NCBI GenBank assembly: GCA_002385605.1
Contig: DGDU01000001.1
Location: 2,454-16,862 of the forward strand
Length of the DNA: 14,409 bases
Origin: Christensenella sp. UBA3944
GTDB taxonomy: Bacteria > Bacillota > Clostridia > Christensenellales > DTU072
Direction: 5' to 3'
The translations under genes were made by a program, and so were the position numbers. Each line of letters begins with the position of its first letter. The first letter of the stretch is position 1. This document shows, in pieces, positions 1 to 6,521 of this stretch. The notes under the pieces were generated by a model. The model ran no database searches. It saw only the letters and a list, made by a program, of their open reading frames with translations, and had not been told where the DNA came from.

Positions 1-205
1 GGTCTACTGTCGCGCCCTTGAGGCTTCCGCCCAGATTCTCGCCCGTTATGTTGGTTCCGTCGCCGTTGGCGGGCGGGTCGGTTTCGTCTGTTATTCTGCC
101 AAGCAGCCCGTCGGTTATACCCGATGGGAAGGTACAGCCCGCAAGGATAACCCCCGTTATCACAAATATACAAATTACCGCGGCAATAATTTTGAACTTT
201 CTCAT
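1..205 (-). CDS. Lipoprotein N-terminus, partial, function unknown
   Basis: Reading leftwards from an ATG at 205-203, the frame stays open to the window edge (68 codons). The product begins MRKFKIIAAV and has a basic n-region, a hydrophobic core of about 15 residues and a lipobox ILAGC with the lipidated cysteine at residue 24. This is a classical Sec/SPII lipoprotein signal, so the mature protein should be anchored on the outer face of the membrane. After the cysteine comes a Gly/Asp/Asn/Pro-rich stretch typical of a flexible linker. The start is supported by AAGGA about 7 nt upstream on the minus strand and by a good promoter at 239-268. The rest of the gene lies outside the window, so no family can be assigned. 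It is transcribed divergently from spoIIAA. The lipoprotein call is firm; the function is unknown. Confidence 0.8.
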   Translation of the reverse strand, partial: MRKFKIIAAVICIFVITGVILAGCTFPSGITDGLLGRITDETDPPANGDGTNITGENLGGSLKGATVD

Positions 206-238
206 ACAATCATCCTTAATAGCAATTTCAGTAATTAT

Positions 239-268
239 ATTATAACTTATTTGTGTAGTTTTTGTGAA
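239..268 (-). promoter_or_regulatory. Sigma-A-type promoter for the divergent lipoprotein gene
   Basis: On the minus strand, TTCACA (268-263, one mismatch to TTGACA) is followed after 18 nt by TATAAT (244-239). A second TATAAT overlaps it at 239-234. The predicted transcript start near 232 gives a leader of about 27 nt with the AAGGA ribosome site. This is a consensus match by eye only. Confidence 0.5.
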
Positions 269-350
269 AAATATCTAGATTTCTTTTATATTTTGCAAAA
301 ATAAAAAATCGACTGTTCGGGGCGGTAAAGTAAATTCTGACAAATTTGTA

Positions 351-372
351 TATAATCCAACAATATATCGAA
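351..372 (+). promoter_or_regulatory. Possible spoIIA promoter/Spo0A region (weak)
   Basis: The spoIIAA upstream region contains a perfect -10 hexamer TATAAT at 351-356, but no acceptable -35 at 16-18 nt spacing. TATCGAA at 366-372 is one base away from the Spo0A box TGTCGAA. In Bacillus and Clostridium the spoIIA operon is driven by sigma-H with Spo0A~P, so such sites are expected here. I could not find a correctly spaced sigma-H pair (AGGAWWW / GAAT). Treat this as a candidate control region only. Confidence 0.25.
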
Positions 373-446
373 ATTTAGGGGGCGGATTCTTACTTACAAT
401 CAATGGAGAGGAATTTACAGCTAAAGTTTTCGCGCGGGAGTTTGCT

Positions 447-749
447 ATGTTCAGTTACGAGATTTCCAAAGGAGTGCTGAAAATCAAAATAAAAGGCGAA
501 TTGGACCACTCGTCCGCCGCCCCGCTTAAGGGCAGGCTGGACGACATTATACGCCTCGGCGGTTACGATATGATTGTCTTTGATTTTTCGGAGCTTCAGT
601 TTATGGACAGCACGGGTATAGGTTTGCTGCTGGGCAGGTACAAGACAGCGAAAAGCATATCTAAGCCCATAGCTATTCTTAAGCCCGCCCCGCCCGTCGA
701 TAAGGTTCTTAAGGTAAGCGGAATTTACTCGATCATGCCAAAAATATAA
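447..749 (+). CDS. spoIIAA: Anti-sigma F factor antagonist SpoIIAA
   Basis: This is a STAS-domain protein of 100 residues, slightly shorter than B. subtilis SpoIIAA (about 117). The early motif GELDHSSAAPL and the central motif FMDSTGIGLLLGRYK match the family. Ser55 in DSTG aligns with the serine phosphorylated by SpoIIAB. When dephosphorylated, SpoIIAA binds SpoIIAB and frees sigma-F in the forespore. The ATG at 447 has GGGAG 6 nt upstream. spoIIAB follows after 13 nt and sigF after that, the canonical three-gene operon. The phosphatase SpoIIE is not in the window. Identification is firm from motif and gene order. Confidence 0.95.
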   Translation: MFSYEISKGVLKIKIKGELDHSSAAPLKGRLDDIIRLGGYDMIVFDFSELQFMDSTGIGLLLGRYKTAKSISKPIAILKPAPPVDKVLKVSGIYSIMPKI

Positions 750-762
750 GAGGTAAGCGTTT

Positions 763-1179
763 ATGGACAGGATTTGTTTGATTATCAAGGCTTTGCCCGA
801 GAACGAGAGCTTTGCGAGAAGCGTCATAGCCGCCTACGCGACGAGGCTCAACCCCTCTATGGAGGAGATCTCGGATATAAAAACCTCGGTTTCGGAGGCC
901 ATCACCAACGCCATCGTGCACGGATACAACAACGACCCCGATAAGGACATCAGTATAACGGCAAGCATAGAGGGCAATACTCTATGGGTGACGGTAGAGG
1001 ATAAGGGAGTGGGCATACCCGACATTGTCGAGGCAATGAAGGACTTTTACACCACAAAGCCGTCGGAGGAGCGCAGCGGGTTGGGCTTTACGATAATGGG
1101 AAGCTTTATGGATACGCTGCAGGTCAAATCTGTCGTGGGAGAGGGCACAACCGTAATAATGTCCAAGGTTATAAGCTGA
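763..1179 (+). CDS. spoIIAB: Anti-sigma F factor / serine kinase SpoIIAB
   Basis: A GHKL-fold ATPase/kinase of 138 residues (B. subtilis 146). The ATP-site boxes are visible: an N-box around EAITNAIVHGY (Glu45, Asn49), DKGVGI at 80-85, and the G-box ERSGLGF at 103-109. It binds and holds sigma-F before septation and phosphorylates SpoIIAA on serine. ATP/ADP state and SpoIIAA phosphorylation together decide whether sigma-F is released. The start has GAGGT a short distance upstream, inside the 13-nt gap after spoIIAA. sigF follows after 9 nt, so the three regulators should be made together in balanced amounts. The ATP-binding motifs are intact. Confidence 0.95.
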   Translation: MDRICLIIKALPENESFARSVIAAYATRLNPSMEEISDIKTSVSEAITNAIVHGYNNDPDKDISITASIEGNTLWVTVEDKGVGIPDIVEAMKDFYTTKPSEERSGLGFTIMGSFMDTLQVKSVVGEGTTVIMSKVIS

Positions 1180-1188
1180 GGTGCTTTA

Positions 1189-1908
1189 ATGCTGGAGAGT
1201 GATGTAACTCTTCAAAAGATAAAGGAGGCACAGGCAGGAAGCGAGGAAGCCAAGGTATTGCTTATAGAAAACAACCTCCCGCTTATCAAAAGCATAGTGC
1301 GCCGGTACAAAAACAAACAAATAGAATACGACGACCTCATACAGCTGGGCACGCTGGGGCTTATTAAGGCGATTAACAACTTTAACCAGGACTTCGGCGT
1401 CAAGTTCTCTACATACGCCGTGCCCATGATAGCGGGCGAAATAAAGAGGTTTATACGCGACGACGGGGCTATCAAGGTTAGCCGCTCTATTAAGGCCGAA
1501 ACCCAGAAGCTCAACCAATTTATAGAGGAGTTCCGCCACCGCAACGAGAGAGAGCCCACCATAGACGACATTTGCAACGAGTTCAAAATCGCCCCCGCCG
1601 ATGTCATATTTCTTATGGACAGCGCAAGATATCCCGTTTCGATTTTTGCCGAGAGCGAGGAGGACGGCTTGTCCTTAGCCGACAAAATAGTCGCGAAGGG
1701 CACGCCAGAGGAAACCATAGATAAAATGCTTCTTCGGGACTTGATAGCATCCCTCCCGCCGAAGGAAAAAAAGATAATACTTCTAAGGTATTTCCGCGAT
1801 ATGACACAAAGCGAAATCGCCAAGGAAATTGGCGTAAGCCAGGTGCAAATTTCGCGTATCGAGTCCAAAGTCCTCAAACAGCTAAAAAAACAGCTTTCAT
1901 ACAATTAG
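1189..1908 (+). CDS. sigF: RNA polymerase sporulation sigma factor SigF (SpoIIAC)
   Basis: A sigma-70 family protein of the SigF/SigG/SigB group, 239 residues (B. subtilis SigF 255). Region 2 runs from about 27 to 100, with DDLIQLGTLGLIKA and FSTYAVPMIAGEIKRFIRDDG, then KVSRS leading into region 3. Region 4 at about 185-232 carries the helix-turn-helix MTQSEIAKEIGVSQVQISRIES, which reads the -35 element. SigG shares these motifs; the call as SigF rests on position directly behind spoIIAA-spoIIAB. The ribosome site GAGGTG overlaps the spoIIAB stop codon, suggesting coupled translation. A strong terminator follows immediately. It would direct the first forespore-specific transcription once released from SpoIIAB. 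Confidence 0.95.
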   Translation: MLESDVTLQKIKEAQAGSEEAKVLLIENNLPLIKSIVRRYKNKQIEYDDLIQLGTLGLIKAINNFNQDFGVKFSTYAVPMIAGEIKRFIRDDGAIKVSRSIKAETQKLNQFIEEFRHRNEREPTIDDICNEFKIAPADVIFLMDSARYPVSIFAESEEDGLSLADKIVAKGTPEETIDKMLLRDLIASLPPKEKKIILLRYFRDMTQSEIAKEIGVSQVQISRIESKVLKQLKKQLSYN

Positions 1909-1932
1909 AGCGAAGCGCGCTTCGCTCTTTTT
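1907..1932 (+). terminator. Intrinsic terminator of the spoIIA operon
   Basis: AGAGCGAAGC (1907-1916) and GCTTCGCTCT (1919-1928) form a perfect 10-bp inverted repeat with GC between the arms. In practice this is an 8-9 bp stem with a 4-6 nt loop. It runs directly into a T-rich tract (TTTTTC, then GTCTTT). It begins one base after the sigF stop codon. Confidence 0.9.
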
Positions 1933-1970
1933 CGTCTTTGCGGCTTTTATTTAGTTTTTCTTTCTTTTAA

Positions 1971-1976
1971 TATACT
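1971..1976 (+). promoter_or_regulatory. Candidate -10 element for the ytfI-ytfJ-dacF-rluB operon
   Basis: TATACT (1971-1976) lies between the spoIIA terminator and the next start codon and differs by one base from TATAAT. It ends only 6 nt before the ATG at 1983, so a standard start site would fall on or next to the ATG. No clear -35 is visible at 16-18 nt. TATACTAT also resembles the sigma-E -10 sequence with two mismatches, so the sigma factor is undecided. Confidence 0.35.
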
Positions 1977-1982
1977 ATTTCT

Positions 1983-2531
1983 ATGCTTTACACAGCGATA
2001 GCCTTGTATGCCGTCTTTATAATCGTCTATCTGCCGCTCAGGTTCACCGGGCGCAGCTTTTTATCCATAAATAAGGGTTATGTGCTTGCAAACATCTCGC
2101 TTTACGGGCTGCCGCCGTTTTCCTTTAAAATAACCGTAGACAAGGGGCTTGTCCTCGATACGGGTAAAAAGAAAATCCAGCTTATAAAAGAAAAATTCCT
2201 CGAAATGGCAAAATCGATTAAGATTGACCCTGCCGCGCTTAAAAAGTTGTTTTCATTCCGAAAGTTATCGGTCAGGGGCGTTTTCGGGGGCGATAACGCC
2301 GCGTCCACGGCGATAGGGGCGGCTGCGGGCACTCTTTTTTTTCGCTTTATAAATAACCTTTTTAGCGAAAGCGTAAGCGGCAAGGATATCTATATCTGCC
2401 CCGATTACAACGAGGCGCGGCTGGAGTTAGAAATAAACATAGTAACGGTGACAAGCATTTCCATGATAATTTACACGATATTTATGATACTAAAAAACAG
2501 GAGAAAACAGCATGATAAACGGCCTCAATGA
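1983..2531 (+). CDS. DUF2953 membrane-associated protein (YtfI-like)
   Basis: A 182-residue protein with a hydrophobic N-terminal segment (about residues 1-21), a soluble central region with the DUF2953-like stretch SVRGVFGGDNAASTAIGAAAG at about 96-116, and a second hydrophobic segment near 157-173. It overlaps the ytfJ start by 20 bp. In Bacillus the DUF2953 gene ytfI directly precedes ytfJ, which is the main support for the name; the biochemical role is not known. No Shine-Dalgarno is visible before the ATG (the preceding bases are mostly pyrimidines), which is unusual for this window. An in-frame TTG at codon 8 also lacks one. Family assignment is probable rather than certain. Confidence 0.75.
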   Translation: MLYTAIALYAVFIIVYLPLRFTGRSFLSINKGYVLANISLYGLPPFSFKITVDKGLVLDTGKKKIQLIKEKFLEMAKSIKIDPAALKKLFSFRKLSVRGVFGGDNAASTAIGAAAGTLFFRFINNLFSESVSGKDIYICPDYNEARLELEINIVTVTSISMIIYTIFMILKNRRKQHDKRPQ

Positions 2532-2865
2532 AATGTTAGGCGACATAATGGGCAGGCTAAAGACATTAATAGATGTCGACAGCGTAATAGGCAAACCGAT
2601 AGTGTCGGGACCGGCTACCGTGCTTCCCGTAAGCAAGCTGTGCTTCGGCTTTGTGACGGGCGGGACGGATAAAAAGGACTTATCGCAGGGCAAAGAAAAC
2701 TCTTTGCCCGACACGATGGCGCTTATAGGCGGCGGCATAACGATAACGCCTTTAGGATTTTTGATTGTCGAGGATAAGGATATCTATTTCATAAAGGCTC
2801 AAGGGGACAATGTCAACAAATGGCTGGACATAGTACAATCTACCATAAAAAATATCTCAAAGTAA
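2512..2865 (+). CDS. ytfJ: Sporulation protein YtfJ (GerW family)
   Basis: A 117-residue protein, shorter than B. subtilis YtfJ (about 150). The family core is clear: DVDSVIGKPI near 20-29, VLPVSKLCFGFVTGG near 37-51, and GGGITITPLGFLIV near 74-87. The glycine-rich insert that usually precedes the ITP(I/L)xFL strand is reduced here to GGG. B. subtilis YtfJ is made under forespore sigma factors and affects germination; its exact activity is unknown. AGGAG lies 8 nt before the ATG. It overlaps the upstream DUF2953 gene by 20 bp and the downstream dacF by 46 bp, so the three genes are probably translated together. It contains no catalytic motif that I recognise. Confidence 0.9.
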   Translation: MINGLNEMLGDIMGRLKTLIDVDSVIGKPIVSGPATVLPVSKLCFGFVTGGTDKKDLSQGKENSLPDTMALIGGGITITPLGFLIVEDKDIYFIKAQGDNVNKWLDIVQSTIKNISK

Positions 2866-4031
2866 CGATATCTCTTATTATAATTATTGCGCTATGCGCC
2901 GGCTTTTCGGGAAGCTTTTTAGCAGGAGGGCTGTCGGGCAAAACCCCGGCCGCTAATGCCGCGAGGGGCTCTTCTTCTATTGTCATGGAAGCGACATCGC
3001 TAAGGGTTTTCGCGGGAGAAAACATACACGCCCGCCTTCCGATGGCAAGCACAACAAAAGCAATGACTGCGCTGGTCATTATCGAAAAATGCAACCTTAG
3101 CAGCGTTGTCACAATCCCCAAAGCCGCGGTAGGAATAGAAGGAAGCTCCATATATCTCAGGCAAGGCGAGAAATTAACCGTAAAGGAACTCCTTTACGGG
3201 CTTATGCTTCGCTCGGGTAACGATGCAGCCGTAGCCCTTGCCATACATGCGGGCGGGAGCGTCGAGGGCTTCGTAAAGATGATGAACGATAAAGCAAGGC
3301 AATTAGGGCTTAAGAACACTAATTTTACTAATCCCCACGGGCTGCACGACCCCAACCATTACACCTCGGCTTACGACTTGGCGGTTATTTCCTCGGTTGC
3401 AATAAGAAACCCCGTATTCAAAGAAATTTGCTCTACAAAGCGGGTAAGGATAAGCGGTGACAGTGAGGAATCGATAAGGGATTTATATAACAAAAACAAA
3501 ATACTTTCGATGTATAGCGGGGGTAACGGCATAAAGACGGGCTTCACAAAAGACGCTGGCAGGTGCCTTATCGCCTCCAGCCTGAGGGAAAACATGCAGG
3601 TGGTGGCGGTAGTCCTTAACAGAGGTGATATGTGGGAAGAGTGCATGAGGCTTATGGACTACGCCCACGCGAATTACTGCATGCAAAAGGTTGCCGACAG
3701 CACTTCGCCCGTAGGCGAGGTTAAGGTAAACAACGGCAAGTTAAACGGCAAGTATATCTATTCGGCGCCCGTATATGTCGAGAGGGATATGTACTATCCG
3801 CTAAAGAAAGACGGCAGCGAAAAGGTTTCGATTTCCGTCAGCATTCCCCGGTCCATAGACGCCCCGCACGACAAATCGGTAAGCCTCGGCAAAATGGAAG
3901 TAACCTTCGATAATCGCTTGATTTTTTGCGAGAAAGTCTATACTATGGTTAATATAGAAAAGAAAAATCTGAGAGACAAACTGAGGGATTTTTTCGGTAT
4001 AAAACACCGGATTTCCTATCGGGCGGCATAA
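2820..4031 (+). CDS. dacF: D-alanyl-D-alanine carboxypeptidase (DacF/DacB, PBP5 type)
   Basis: A serine DD-carboxypeptidase (peptidase S11) of 403 residues that trims the terminal D-Ala from peptidoglycan stem peptides outside the cell. A Sec signal peptide is visible: a basic start, a hydrophobic core at about 15-36, and a likely cleavage after the Ala-rich stretch near 43-48. The three active-site motifs are intact: STTK (nucleophile Ser77, Lys80), SGN at 132-134, and KTG at 239-241. The C-terminal PBP5-like beta domain follows, then an amphipathic basic helix (KKNLRDKLRDFF) that could tether it to the membrane. The ATG at 2820 lies inside ytfJ; no later start preserves the signal peptide. 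In B. subtilis dacF is next to spoIIAA and acts in spore cortex modification. The dacF name rests on this context; dacB is the alternative. Confidence 0.92.
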   Translation: MAGHSTIYHKKYLKVTISLIIIIALCAGFSGSFLAGGLSGKTPAANAARGSSSIVMEATSLRVFAGENIHARLPMASTTKAMTALVIIEKCNLSSVVTIPKAAVGIEGSSIYLRQGEKLTVKELLYGLMLRSGNDAAVALAIHAGGSVEGFVKMMNDKARQLGLKNTNFTNPHGLHDPNHYTSAYDLAVISSVAIRNPVFKEICSTKRVRISGDSEESIRDLYNKNKILSMYSGGNGIKTGFTKDAGRCLIASSLRENMQVVAVVLNRGDMWEECMRLMDYAHANYCMQKVADSTSPVGEVKVNNGKLNGKYIYSAPVYVERDMYYPLKKDGSEKVSISVSIPRSIDAPHDKSVSLGKMEVTFDNRLIFCEKVYTMVNIEKKNLRDKLRDFFGIKHRISYRAA

Positions 4032-4054
4032 ATCGTTTTTTTTGAGGAAGGCAC

Positions 4055-4771
4055 ATGGTAAGACTTAATAAATATATAGCCGACTGCGGGGTATGCTCGC
4101 GTAGGGCGGCGGATAAGCTTATAACCGACGGGCTAGTAAGCGTAAACGGCAAGGTGGTAAAAGAGCTCGGCGCGACGGTGGACGAAACAAACGACGCCGT
4201 ATATGTCGAGGGGCGCAGGGTTACGCCGGTAAACCGCTTCCGTTACATTATGCTCAACAAGCCTAAGGGCTGCATCTGCTCTGTAAAGGACGATAAGGGC
4301 AGAAAGACGATATTCGATTATGTCAATATTAAGGATATAAGGCTGTTTCCCATCGGCAGGCTGGACTACGATTCCGAGGGTCTTGTCCTTCTGACAAACG
4401 ACGGCGCGCTCGCTCACAAGCTCACCCACCCTTCGCACGAGATCCCTAAAACATACATAGCCAAGGTAGAGGGCACGGTGCCCGAGAGCGACCTTGCCGC
4501 CCTCCGAAACGGCATAGAATTAGACGATATCAAGCTCCGCCCCTGCAAGATAAAGCTTGTAAGGATGGAGGAAGAGGGCAAGGTTTCACGCTTCGAGGTT
4601 ACCATCTTCGAGGGCCGCAACCGCCAGATAAGAAGGATGTTCGAGGCAATCGGCAAAGAGGTAATATTCCTGAAGCGTGTTTCGATAGGCGACCTTAAAC
4701 TCGGCGGGCTGGGCAGGGGCGAATACCGCTACCTCACCGAAAAGGAAATAAGCAAGCTGAAAACCTATTAA
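4055..4771 (+). CDS. rluB: RsuA/RluB-family rRNA pseudouridine synthase
   Basis: A 238-residue enzyme that isomerises uridine in ribosomal RNA. An N-terminal S4 RNA-binding domain (about 1-60, VRLNKYIADCGVCSRRAADKLI) is followed by the catalytic domain with the motif GRLDYDSEGLVLLTNDG, in which Asp104 is the expected catalytic aspartate. FEGRNRQIRRM near 190-200 is also typical. The length fits RluB/RsuA proteins of Bacillota. RluB modifies 23S and RsuA 16S rRNA, and I cannot separate them with certainty by eye. The genomic position next to ytfJ/dacF favours the RluB-like group. GAGGAAGG precedes the ATG. It is the last gene of its operon, followed by a terminator. Confidence 0.88.
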   Translation: MVRLNKYIADCGVCSRRAADKLITDGLVSVNGKVVKELGATVDETNDAVYVEGRRVTPVNRFRYIMLNKPKGCICSVKDDKGRKTIFDYVNIKDIRLFPIGRLDYDSEGLVLLTNDGALAHKLTHPSHEIPKTYIAKVEGTVPESDLAALRNGIELDDIKLRPCKIKLVRMEEEGKVSRFEVTIFEGRNRQIRRMFEAIGKEVIFLKRVSIGDLKLGGLGRGEYRYLTEKEISKLKTY

Positions 4772-4775
4772 CCTT

Positions 4776-4797
4776 CGGCGGCTCACCGCCGTTTTTT
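4776..4797 (+). terminator. Intrinsic terminator after rluB
   Basis: CGGCGG (4776-4781), the loop CTCA and CCGCCG (4786-4791) form a perfect 6-bp GC stem followed by six Ts (4792-4797). It lies 4 bases past the rluB stop codon and separates this operon from yqhY. Confidence 0.92.
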
Positions 4798-4828
4798 ATT
4801 TGCGGGGGCTTGTATATATAGTAAAACA

Positions 4829-4857
4829 TTGACTTTTTTGTAAATAATAGGTATTAT
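4829..4857 (+). promoter_or_regulatory. Sigma-A promoter of the yqhY-nusB-folD-xseAB-ispA operon
   Basis: TTGACT (4829-4834) and TATTAT (4852-4857) each have one mismatch to consensus and are separated by exactly 17 nt. The expected start is near 4864, leaving a leader of about 53 nt. The leader contains a small hairpin AAGCC/GGCTT (4871-4875 with 4883-4887) and the ribosome site AGGAG 5 nt before the yqhY ATG. Confidence 0.8.
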
Positions 4858-4916
4858 TAATTAAGCGCAAAAGCCGTAAACAGGCTTCGGACTAAAGCTC
4901 GGTTATAGGAGATATT

Positions 4917-5255
4917 ATGTCCAAAAAGATAAACTCCCAGGCTCTTACGAGATACAACAGCATAATCGCCTCAATTTCCAATAACGCGGTCGAGAATACC
5001 GAGGGCGCTTCGCTGGAGCTTGGGCTTATAAAATACAGATTCGGGCTTAGCACGCTAAAAGACCGCAATGTCCATGTCTTTCTTGACGACGACGAAACCG
5101 CAATTATCGACATCTATGTAAGCGTCGATTACGGCTATCGCGTTCCCGAGGTGGTTTGCGCCCTTCAGGAGCGCATCAAGCGCGATGTCGAGGAAGGCAC
5201 AAGGTTCAAGGTCAAAAAAATCAATGTACATGTATCCAATATTAATTTAATCTAA
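4917..5255 (+). CDS. yqhY: Asp23/Gls24 family envelope protein YqhY (DUF322)
   Basis: A 112-residue protein of the Asp23/DUF322 family. It has the LGLIKYRFGLSTLKDRNVHVFLDDDETAIIDIYVSVDYGYRVPEV arrangement (in two parts, about 38-81) and a C-terminal helix plus strand with VKKINVHVSNI. The cluster of acidic residues DDDE near 60-63 is notable. In Bacillota yqhY typically sits directly before nusB and has been linked to control of lipid synthesis (acetyl-CoA carboxylase); the mechanism is not settled. Here it is the first gene of the operon, with AGGAG 5 nt upstream of the ATG and nusB 11 nt downstream. DUF322 genes recur near OLE RNA loci, which agrees with the RNA further down this operon. 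Confidence 0.9.
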   Translation: MSKKINSQALTRYNSIIASISNNAVENTEGASLELGLIKYRFGLSTLKDRNVHVFLDDDETAIIDIYVSVDYGYRVPEVVCALQERIKRDVEEGTRFKVKKINVHVSNINLI

Positions 5256-5266
5256 CGGGGCGGTCT

Positions 5267-5683
5267 ATGCTAAGCAGAAAAAAAGCAAGAGAAGCGGTTT
5301 TCAAGCTGATTTTTGAATATCTATTCCACAAAGAGGAAAACCCCAAGTCGCTCGAACTTGCCACAAGCATAGACATGAGCAAAAAGGATTTCGAATATAT
5401 GCGCACGGTATACGAGGGAGTAATCGACAAGTATTCCGACCTCACTTCGTATATCGAAAAATACTCCGACAAGTTTTCGCTAAACCGCATTTACAGGCCC
5501 GACCTCGCGGCGCTGCTTCTTGCCATATACGAAATGAAATATATGAAGGATATTCCGATGTCGGTATCCATAAGCGAGGCTGTCGAGCTTGTTAAAACCT
5601 ATTCCACCGAAAAAAGCCATCAGTATGTAAACGGTATTTTGTCCTCTGTTTATAAGGAGCTTACCAAAGATGCGGATAATTGA
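5267..5683 (+). CDS. nusB: Transcription antitermination protein NusB
   Basis: An all-helical NusB of 138 residues, close to the family length. Recognisable elements are the N-terminal RKKAREAVFKLIFEYL, the central RIYRPDLAALLLAIYEMKYM and the C-terminal SISEAVELVKTYSTEKSHQYVNGILSSV. NusB binds boxA RNA with ribosomal protein S10 (NusE) and supports antitermination during rRNA synthesis. GGGGCGG precedes the ATG, 11 nt after yqhY. The last 14 bp overlap folD. Nothing unusual is seen. Confidence 0.95.
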   Translation: MLSRKKAREAVFKLIFEYLFHKEENPKSLELATSIDMSKKDFEYMRTVYEGVIDKYSDLTSYIEKYSDKFSLNRIYRPDLAALLLAIYEMKYMKDIPMSVSISEAVELVKTYSTEKSHQYVNGILSSVYKELTKDADN

Positions 5684-6521
5684 CGGTAAAAGCGTCGCGC
5701 AGGATATAAAGAACAACCTCAAAACCGCTATCGCCCGGGCGGTCGAGAGATGCGGCAAACCCATAGGCCTTGCCGTAATTTTAGTGGGCGACAACCCCGC
5801 CAGCAAAATATATACATCCAACAAAGTAAGGGCTTGCGAGGAAGTAGGCATTAGTTCTTATATGTACGAGTTTAAGGACGGCACACCCGAGGAGGATATT
5901 TTAAGCCTCATTTCCCGCCTAAACGCGGACGAAACAATAAACGGCATACTTGTCCAGCTTCCCTTGCCAAAAGGCTACGACGAGGGCAAAATCCTCAAGG
6001 CTATAAATGTCCATAAGGATGTAGACGGCTTTTCGGCGTTTCAGATAGGGCGCCTCAATATGGGCGACCCGCAGCTTGTGCCCTGCACGCCATTAGGCGT
6101 ATTAGCGCTTCTGGATTATTATAATATCCCCATCGAAGGCAAAAACGCCGTCGTTGTCGGGCGTTCGAATATAGTAGGCAAGCCTGTCGCAAGCCTTCTT
6201 TTGTTCCGAAACGCCACCGTAACAATCTGCCACAGCCGCACCCCCGACCTCGCCGGGCACACAAAAAGAGCGGATATACTTGTCGCCGCCGTAGGCAGGG
6301 CAAAGCTCATCACCGCCGATATGGTAAAAGAGGGCGCGGTTGTAATAGATGTTGGAATAAACCGCACGGAAGCGGGGCTTGCCGGCGATGTAGACTTCGA
6401 GAGTGTCGCCCCCAAAGCCTCATATATAACCCCGGTGCCGGGAGGGGTAGGGCCTATGACAATAGCTATGCTTATGTCCAACACCCTTAAGGCATACGAA
6501 CTGCAAAATGGCAAAGATTAA
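5670..6521 (+). CDS. folD: Bifunctional methylene-THF dehydrogenase/cyclohydrolase FolD
   Basis: A 283-residue FolD that interconverts 5,10-methylene-, methenyl- and 10-formyl-tetrahydrofolate. The N-terminal catalytic domain has YTSNKVRACEEVGI, with Tyr48 and Lys52 as the expected catalytic pair, followed by GILVQLPLP and DVDGF. The Rossmann part shows VVGRSNIVGKPVA (dinucleotide binding), ADILVAAVG and VIDVGIN. TPVPGGVGPMTIAMLM closes the active site near the C-terminus. All signature motifs are intact. The start overlaps nusB by 14 bp, with AAGGAG 10 nt upstream. The stop overlaps xseA by 14 bp. Confidence 0.96.
   Translation: MRIIDGKSVAQDIKNNLKTAIARAVERCGKPIGLAVILVGDNPASKIYTSNKVRACEEVGISSYMYEFKDGTPEEDILSLISRLNADETINGILVQLPLPKGYDEGKILKAINVHKDVDGFSAFQIGRLNMGDPQLVPCTPLGVLALLDYYNIPIEGKNAVVVGRSNIVGKPVASLLLFRNATVTICHSRTPDLAGHTKRADILVAAVGRAKLITADMVKEGAVVIDVGINRTEAGLAGDVDFESVAPKASYITPVPGGVGPMTIAMLMSNTLKAYELQNGKD

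Noticed and set aside
18..245. 75-residue plus-strand ORF at the window start
   Set aside because: It is antisense to the lipoprotein frame, which has a lipobox, a ribosome site and a promoter on the minus strand; this ORF has none of these.
405..416. AGAGGAATT as a sigma-H -35 for spoIIA
   Set aside because: It matches the -35 consensus, but no GAAT -10 occurs at 11-14 nt downstream. Read instead as a -10 (GAGGAATTT) it lacks an AGGA -35 at correct spacing.
1212..1904. 230-residue minus-strand ORF opposite sigF
   Set aside because: It mirrors a firmly identified gene; the Ser/Leu-rich composition is typical of an antisense shadow and no family motif is present.
2333..2342. Run of eight Ts in the DUF2953 gene as a frameshift or slippage site
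   Set aside because: The frame is continuous through it and both flanks fit the family; no second frame is needed.
4009..4046. Terminator between dacF and rluB (T-run after GATTT/AAATC)
   Set aside because: A five-pair AT-rich stem with a loop of about 16 nt is unlikely to terminate, and the T-run directly precedes the rluB ribosome site.
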